DNA of 64,000 nucleotides, taken from positions 1,426,001-1,490,000 of the forward strand of contig NC_037318.1 of assembly GCF_000143535.2 (NCBI RefSeq), given 5' to 3'. Made by a program: the position numbers and the translations under genes. Of this stretch, positions 58,425 through 64,000 are shown in pieces. Source of the DNA: Botrytis cinerea B05.10 (taxonomy: Eukaryota; Ascomycota; Leotiomycetes; Helotiales; Sclerotiniaceae). How positions within the stretch are numbered: position 1 is the stretch's first letter; each line of letters starts with the position of its first letter. Under the pieces are notes generated by a model. It saw only the letters and a list, made by a program, of their open reading frames with translations. It was not told the DNA's origin and made no database searches.

Positions 58425-60208
58425 GATTACGTAGATACGTACCCAAAAGCACCCTTTCGTCGTTGAATTCACAGAAGTAAGGGTCTCTGTCGATTGTGAT
58501 GAATTGTATGTGGTTGGATTCCATCAGGATCTGAACATACAATCGGAAATGACTTTCATTTCCTTTTGTAGGAAGTTGACGTTGATCATTCATGACGCCA
58601 TTATGCGAAAACGAAGGTCATAGTTATGATTGGATCTACTCTATACTTATACACCGAGCACGAAAATCATACACCGAATGAGGGGTAAGTGCATACCTGG
58701 GTGTGAGATACGTACCGCGATTTAGCAGGACGAAACCCCCGGCATGTCAAAATTGCCAGAATCGACAATTTTGAAGAACACCTTGATTTCGAAATCAACA
58801 AGAGTTGAGGACCATGTTCTTAATTGAGGGAAGTTCGAATTTATCATGAATGATAAACCCACGAATATTTTGGTTCCATCTTGAACGAAAGAGATTAATA
58901 AAACGATTTAACAGACTGTTTTGAAAATGTAATGCCCATTGAGCCTGTTCACCCTTTCATCTTTCTAGAGCGGCGTTCAAAAGATTACTTGGGCAAATCG
59001 GGATTAAATTCTGATCCTTATCGTCGAGGAGGTGTCAACAACGTCTCCAAAATACTGGAGACTGGGGCTGATTCCAGCAGAGAGGGCAGATCAAGTACCG
59101 TATTTGATAACCTTAATTTTGAGTTATTGACTGAGCTTATCTTTATCATTTATTGATTCTCGGATTGAATGATAATCATTGATGGATGTGAAGTTGCTCG
59201 GACTATCGCTTCGGCAAAGATTGATGAAGGGGTAGGTCAAAGAAGTACCCGAACCTTCGTAAACGTATGCGAACAGGTAATATTGATACGACGAGGGAAA
59301 TCGTTGAGACAACATCTATTGACAACGAAACTGCCGGATGTTTACTTTTCGAAAAGAAATAATTTAGCAAATTTGAAGAAGCTACCTAGGTGCGGAGTGG
59401 AGTAGGGAGGCAGCTAGTTATAATTCTTCCCGTTTGAAGGGTTTTCAAAATGGTGGAACAACACACAGCAAAAGGAACATTCACATTGACTAGCATTATG
59501 GGGAAGTGACATGCCAAGAATTCGGAGCGGCCGAAGATCATTGACTCAAACAGAAAAAGTACAGATTAACTAACTATCCATCTGTATTTATCATAACTTT
59601 ATCCTTGTTGCTTCTTCCAATTCAGAGATTTCGATGCTTTCACGAGTACCGAAACTAACAAATGGTATTCGGTAGAAGGAAGCCACTTCTAGGAAGTCCC
59701 TGCCCAGATCTTCTCATGCATCTAGATCCAATAGAACAAAAGCTTCATGTGTAGGCTCCGCAACATTGTGCGAGGTACAGTAGATTGATATCTCATCCCA
59801 TCAAGTAAATATATATGTGTACATGTACATATACTTCGCCATCAATCGAACAAGGCTGTCTACCACGGATGCTCCTTCTACCGAGTATAGTTATGGACGT
59901 TACATTCGGTACTTATCGACCTTTTATTACATTGTAGCAATCATATTGATCAAGATCCCTGCAGCAAGATTGACTTGTGCAACTAAACACTCCGAGCTTC
60001 TTGTGGAGTTGTCACCGTTTATTTATTTTTTGGGTGTAATCCATGTCGACGGACGGAAATTGGACCGGAGTTGTTAATGTTCCGCTTGATCGTCAACTTT
60101 GATCCACAGAGCATTACTTCGTAAAGTAGTTAAATTAAGCCATGAGCCGGTTCTCTGGTACAATTGACATTCTATTGATCAATCCCATACCAATATCGGG
60201 TTCAAATT
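58425..60208. other. divergent intergenic region
   Basis: Promoter region between the MFS gene (minus) and the Zn-cluster-like gene (plus). No supported gene. Confidence 0.45.
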
Positions 60209-62559
60209 ATGAGTGAAGGAAGCCGAAAAATGCCAGGCCGATCCGAGCCTTATGAATACTCTTTCATCCCCGGCCCCGCTCCCGTCACCGACTCAGAATT
60301 TCAAGGACCAATTCAACAGGATATCGTCGACACGATTGAGCAATGGAATTACGATAATAGCTATAACGATCCAGATTTTGGGTATATAGTTCCACTACCG
60401 GTGAACACTCTGGAAAGCCAGTATGCATCCGACACATCGAGATCATCTCGTGATCCTAACAGCTTGGAACGATCCTCCGTGACTGAGGAATCTTTACTAG
60501 ATCTGCTAGATGGTTCACACACCATCGAAAAAACTACAAATATAACAAAAAAGCCCAAGCCTCAACAACTACCAGAAGCGCTCAAGTACTTAGCACCAGT
60601 ACCTACTCAAAGAGATAATTCTCATCAATCTGTCAAGATCCAATCGAGGAACCCTCAACAATCCACAACCGATGAGCTACTATCTCTTCGACAACCTCCT
60701 TCACATTCTCGTTATCCTGAAAAACAAGCTCAAGATGCACAGTCAGTATCTCATCACCAAAACATACGAAACACTGGCTAATTCCCTTTATCAAGAACGA
60801 TTTCTTATCAACCTTCTACGACAAATCCCACAACTCTCGCAGTTGTAAATGACCCATTCCTGTACGGTGATGTTGATGTGTTTTCGCAGCCACTGGAAAT
60901 CCAATTAGGTCCAGTACCACCAGCTTCATTATCCAAAGGAAAACGAAAACAATCTTTCAGCCCTTCCCCGTCGCCGGGTCCTGAATCATCACGCCCAAGA
61001 AGGGTCGCAAATGCCAAGCGTCGGCGCGATTTCAATTCTTCTGCTTCTTCACAACCTTCATTTGGCACTGAATGGTGGGAAAGTGATGCCTCACTTTGCT
61101 GGAGGTGCCGCAAGCATAATGCAAACGTAAGTCATTTCTTTCCTTTGCAGCACCCACTTGTTGATAGTGAACAACTCCTCTTGATGAATTTCAGCTGACT
61201 TTACTACGCGGCAGCACCTGATATCAGGATTTTGTGATTCTTGCATCCGAGTATCAAACTTTAATGTCGCTCCAAGTACTCAAGGGACGAGAACGGAGAA
61301 TCTAGAAAGCCTGGTCTTATACCTATTACCATGTTCGGCTTTCCTTTTCAATCATCTTTAGAATATGCAGTATCTAATCAAGCCTTAGCACATGTGGAAG
61401 AGAATCTTCGCGCCATTCCTCGAAATACACTAAAAACCAAAACTTGGCGTATGTTTTCGGCTGAAAGAGCCGAAAAAGCCTTCGATCACGATTTTGAAAA
61501 TACCGTATTTAGAGATCATTTCGTCTTAGCACAAGAGCAGGCTCGTTCAACCGGAGTCTTTGATGAAAAATACTCAGATCTAATGGCCATAGCTCAATCA
61601 TACCAGGAATCCATTCTCCAACCTGTTAGTACCTTTGTTCATACTGTTTCAGTATAGTCGTCTGACATTTTTATACATAGAACAAATCTCTCGAAGCTTC
61701 TTGCAGGATTCTAATCGAATGTTGCGAATTGTACAAATGTTTCATTACAACGACGATGCCGCCAGCTCCAATTCCAGTTCTCAATCTCCTCGAAAAGATC
61801 CGCACCACACGTAGCACGATGCGTAGAGCTTTCAAGGAATACCAGGCACTCGCACTTGCTCCCTCTGACTTTCGCTCTCGGCGCGATTGGCTACCTTCAT
61901 TTCTTTCCGCGTGTTCTCTTGCAATATCGGCAGTTGTGTTTATAGATATGATGGTAGCGGTCCCATCACCCTACAAAGAGAGAATATGGGGTGTGGCGTG
62001 GCAAGAGAGAATAACTCAAATCAGACATGGAGGATATGGGATGATGCTGGAAGTTTTGAGAGCAAACACGAAGAATGTAAATCCTTTGGAATTGAGTTGC
62101 TGGGATCAGGATTTTGGAATGGATACAAACTTCCAAGCATTGAACAATGCTTATGATCCTGTCGCTGGGAATCAATACATGAATGCACAGTACAACACTG
62201 GTTACGGACTCGATCCTTCCTCTAACCCACAGTTTTCCTATGGACTCGCAACACCTACAACGCAAGACTTCGCTCCTGATATTATGTACGCGAATTTGGA
62301 TTACGATCAAGCTTACTATAACAACTGGCAACAAATGCAGCTCAGAATGCAAAAACAAGCAAAAGCGGAGGAAGAGAGAAGGATCTTGCTGGGAGATACT
62401 TCACCAGAGGCACTGCAAGGAATGATCGCGGTGAAAACCTGGCAGATGAGAAACTTCGAACATTTGAAGTTGGGCGAGAATATTTTCAAAAAGGATCTGT
62501 ATAGACAAGCGACTATCAATCCGATTGCGGGCTTGTGGAGAATTTTCGATATGAAGTGA
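60209..62559 (+). CDS. Zn2Cys6-like transcriptional regulator, reading frame disrupted or mis-spliced in the zinc region
   Basis: Likely exons are 60209-60741, 60796-61126, an unresolved part about 61220-61624, and 61681-62559. Introns 60742-60795 (GTCAGT, CTAAT branch, TCAAG) and 61625-61680 (GTTAGT...ACATAG) join cleanly in frame. The N-terminal half is disordered (Gln, Ser, Pro). A half zinc cluster CWRCRKHNAN ends exon 2; the spacing predicts a third Cys next, but the following sequence offers only a frame with FCDSCIRVSNF. The downstream regulatory half (from FGFPFQSSLEYAVSNQALA to GLWRIFDMK) is open in another frame after a segment beginning CRSKYSRDENGE. So the Cys pattern is present but split over frames, and it lacks at least one base. 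The C-terminal part is otherwise intact: LLEKIRTTRSTMRRAFKEY, then Gln/Tyr/Asn-rich regions. Target genes unknown. Confidence 0.5.
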
Positions 62560-63026
62560 GGAATGGATGGGAAGAAAGAAATGTTTGAATCATGATTTGG
62601 TACTTGAATCCAAATTGTGAAAGAGACATGAAGGATTGAGACGAATTGGATGGCTTACTTCATTCACTGATTTCCTTTCCAAGTAGCAGGCCTATAGAAT
62701 TTTATTTGTAGTTTCTAATAATGAGTATTTCTATCAAGCTTTCACATCATCTCTGTTCAGTCTTATTACATTGGATCAGGACCTGGAAGTTTCCAACTCC
62801 AAGGATAATTATCGTGGTATTTATCTCTAAACAATTTGCATATAGAGCTCGATTACTAGGTATCTTGTGCACAGCCAATAGCTACTTCAATCCGAGTGAT
62901 TTTGCAAAGAAGTGCAATCATTGTGAATTTTTATAAATTTATGTACAGAGAATGAGAATTTTACCTACACGTGGGATACAAACCGACTCGATCAATCGCA
63001 GCTGTGCGGCGCACCAGCACCTAAAT
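62560..63026. other. intergenic between convergent genes
   Basis: Nothing recognised. Confidence 0.45.
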
Positions 63027-64000
63027 CTACTCCATTTCAAAACATTCATCATCTTCTTCTTCGTCTTCAGTTGCAGTTGGTGTAGAAACTACTGCGGCGC
63101 TTGTAAGACTTGGAGATGCGGATTCAATAACAGATGTTGTGGGAATAACAACGGTTTGTAGAGTACTAGCGGAACTAGCTACTGAAAGCGTAGTCGCGAT
63201 TGCCTCTTTCGACGTAATAGAGCTCGAAGCTGCTACAACGGCTGTTGAGCTTGGCACGCTAGTTGATGTCGACATGGACGCAATAGTAGTGCTTGTGAAA
63301 GAGCTTGTGGAATTCGAAGTCGAGAGAGAATTGTTACCCGCCGTAGCGATATCCTCGGGATCCAAATGGTAAAGCAAAGAACCCCATCCGAGTCCATCGT
63401 AATGACCTGATCCCTCGCCCCAGGAACCTGCACCGCCCTCGAAACCGCCCATCGTGGTGACGGTATAGTTCATGTATTCTTTTGTCCAGGGCGCATCGAC
63501 GCCTTTGATTTGTCCGTAATGCGCGTAGAGTAATTCCCAGGTGGGGCGGTAGGCACCGCGAGAATCGTCGCTGACTGTGGTGTAGGAAACTATGCCGTTG
63601 GTGTAGGGCTCGAAGGGAACATCGTTGTTGAGGTTATAGCGCGCGTAGTATTCCGCACTGAGGAAGATGTTAGCTTGGCAATCTCATATATCTGTGAAAC
63701 GAGATAAGTACCCTAGTAGAATCTTGCTATTGTTGTAACCATACAGATCCTCGCCCTGGTTCCAAGCCTGCTGGGCAAGAACTCCAAGCATCTGGAAATC
63801 GAGACCGGTATGTCCTTGATCACGTCCGGCTTCTTGAGGTTGTCCCATAATCTTTCCCGTCTCCGGTTCGTTAACGAGATTAGAAATACAGTTGTTAATT
63901 CCACCATTTCCAGATCCAGTCTTGAAATAATTCACAGCGTAATCGAATAGAGTGGAGTTGTCAGTCAAAACACCAAATGCCATCACGGAGGCCATATTGC
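63027..64000 (-). CDS. alginate-lyase-family secreted polysaccharide-acting enzyme, 3' part only
   Basis: The gene runs off the window end, so the N-terminus and signal peptide are missing. Exon 64000-63712 joins exon 63657-63027 through an intron with GTACTT donor, GCTAACATC branch and CCTCAG acceptor. Seen in order: ASVMAFGVLTDNSTLFDYAV, then EAGRDQGHTGLDFQMLGVLA, AWNQGEDLYGYNNSKILLG, AEYYARYNLNNDVPFEPY, and GHYDGLGWGSLLYH. RDQGHT and the EYxARYNL segment are hallmarks of the alginate lyase-like (alpha/alpha) fold. The C-terminal about 110 residues are Ser/Thr-rich (STSNSTSSFTSTTIAS), a mucin-like stalk, ending in an acidic tail. In fungi the true substrate is uncertain; a uronic-acid polymer is an inference from the family. 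Confidence 0.8.

Noticed and set aside
58425..58472. Upstream GTG extension of the MFS transporter
   Set aside because: GTG starts are not expected in a fungal nuclear gene and an ATG with better context exists at 58424.
60779..60781. In-frame TAA as evidence that the Zn-cluster-like gene is a pseudogene
   Set aside because: The stop lies inside a 54-nt stretch with GTCAGT donor, CTAAT branch and TCAAG acceptor, so an intron explains it. The zinc-region problem is separate.
1..64000. tRNA, rRNA, transposon or CRISPR-type arrays
   Set aside because: I saw no GGTTCGAATCC-type tRNA B-box, no transposase or reverse transcriptase motif, and no spaced direct-repeat array by eye; a tRNAscan and repeat search would be decisive.

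Overview
The window is nuclear DNA of a filamentous ascomycete. The genes carry short introns (about 50-170 nt) with GTAAGT/GTATGT donors, CTAAC/CTGAC-type branch points and CAG/TAG acceptors. Several families are restricted to or typical of Pezizomycotina (HET domain, Pal1, thaumatin-like GPI protein, Cnl1). Long intergenic stretches rich in simple repeats and the general style of the proteins suggest a leotiomycete of the Botrytis/Sclerotinia type; that placement is an inference, not a database result. All coordinates for spliced genes were obtained by hand-joining exons so that frame, splice signals and family motifs agree.

Layout, left to right. 818-2200(-) secreted SGNH esterase; 3422-3952(+) Cnl1 (BLOC-1); 6356-8648(-) a protein with a RelA/SpoT alarmone-synthetase domain; 9438-11159(-) Rab escort protein; 12172-14976(-) ferric-reductase-type flavocytochrome; 17450-18484(+) exosome ring subunit Rrp43. 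Then 19486-24055(+) holds three head-to-tail genes for four-span SUR7/claudin-like membrane proteins. Next come 25520-27419(-) Pal1; 31398-32034(+) Mediator Med31; 32686-33295(-) RNA polymerase III subunit C11; 34193-35008(+) an ankyrin protein; 35650-38020(-) a HET-domain protein; 39622-40984(-) a GPI-type thaumatin-like protein; 43054-45435(-) a non-canonical Hsp70-like ATPase; 50643-52423(+) glucokinase; 53074-54821(-) a cytochrome P450; 56910-58424(-) an MFS transporter; 60209-62559(+) a Zn-cluster-like regulator with a frame problem; and 63027-64000(-) the 3' part of an alginate-lyase-family gene cut by the window end.

Most of this is housekeeping and accessory genes with no single pathway. 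Gene expression machinery is represented by Med31, Pol III C11 and Rrp43. Membrane traffic and polarity are represented by Rab escort protein, Cnl1, Pal1 and possibly the SUR7-like trio. Environment-facing genes are the esterase, ferric reductase, thaumatin-like protein, P450, MFS transporter, alginate-lyase-like enzyme and HET protein. No transposon, tRNA, rRNA or CRISPR-like array was recognised.

The two items I consider most worth attention are (1) the eukaryotic RelA/SpoT synthetase-like protein, which keeps most catalytic motifs of small alarmone synthetases but has Gly in place of a nearly invariant Arg, and (2) the tandem trio of membrane proteins. Their sequences are hardly alike, yet both introns sit at the same place and phase relative to the same loop cysteine and third membrane helix.
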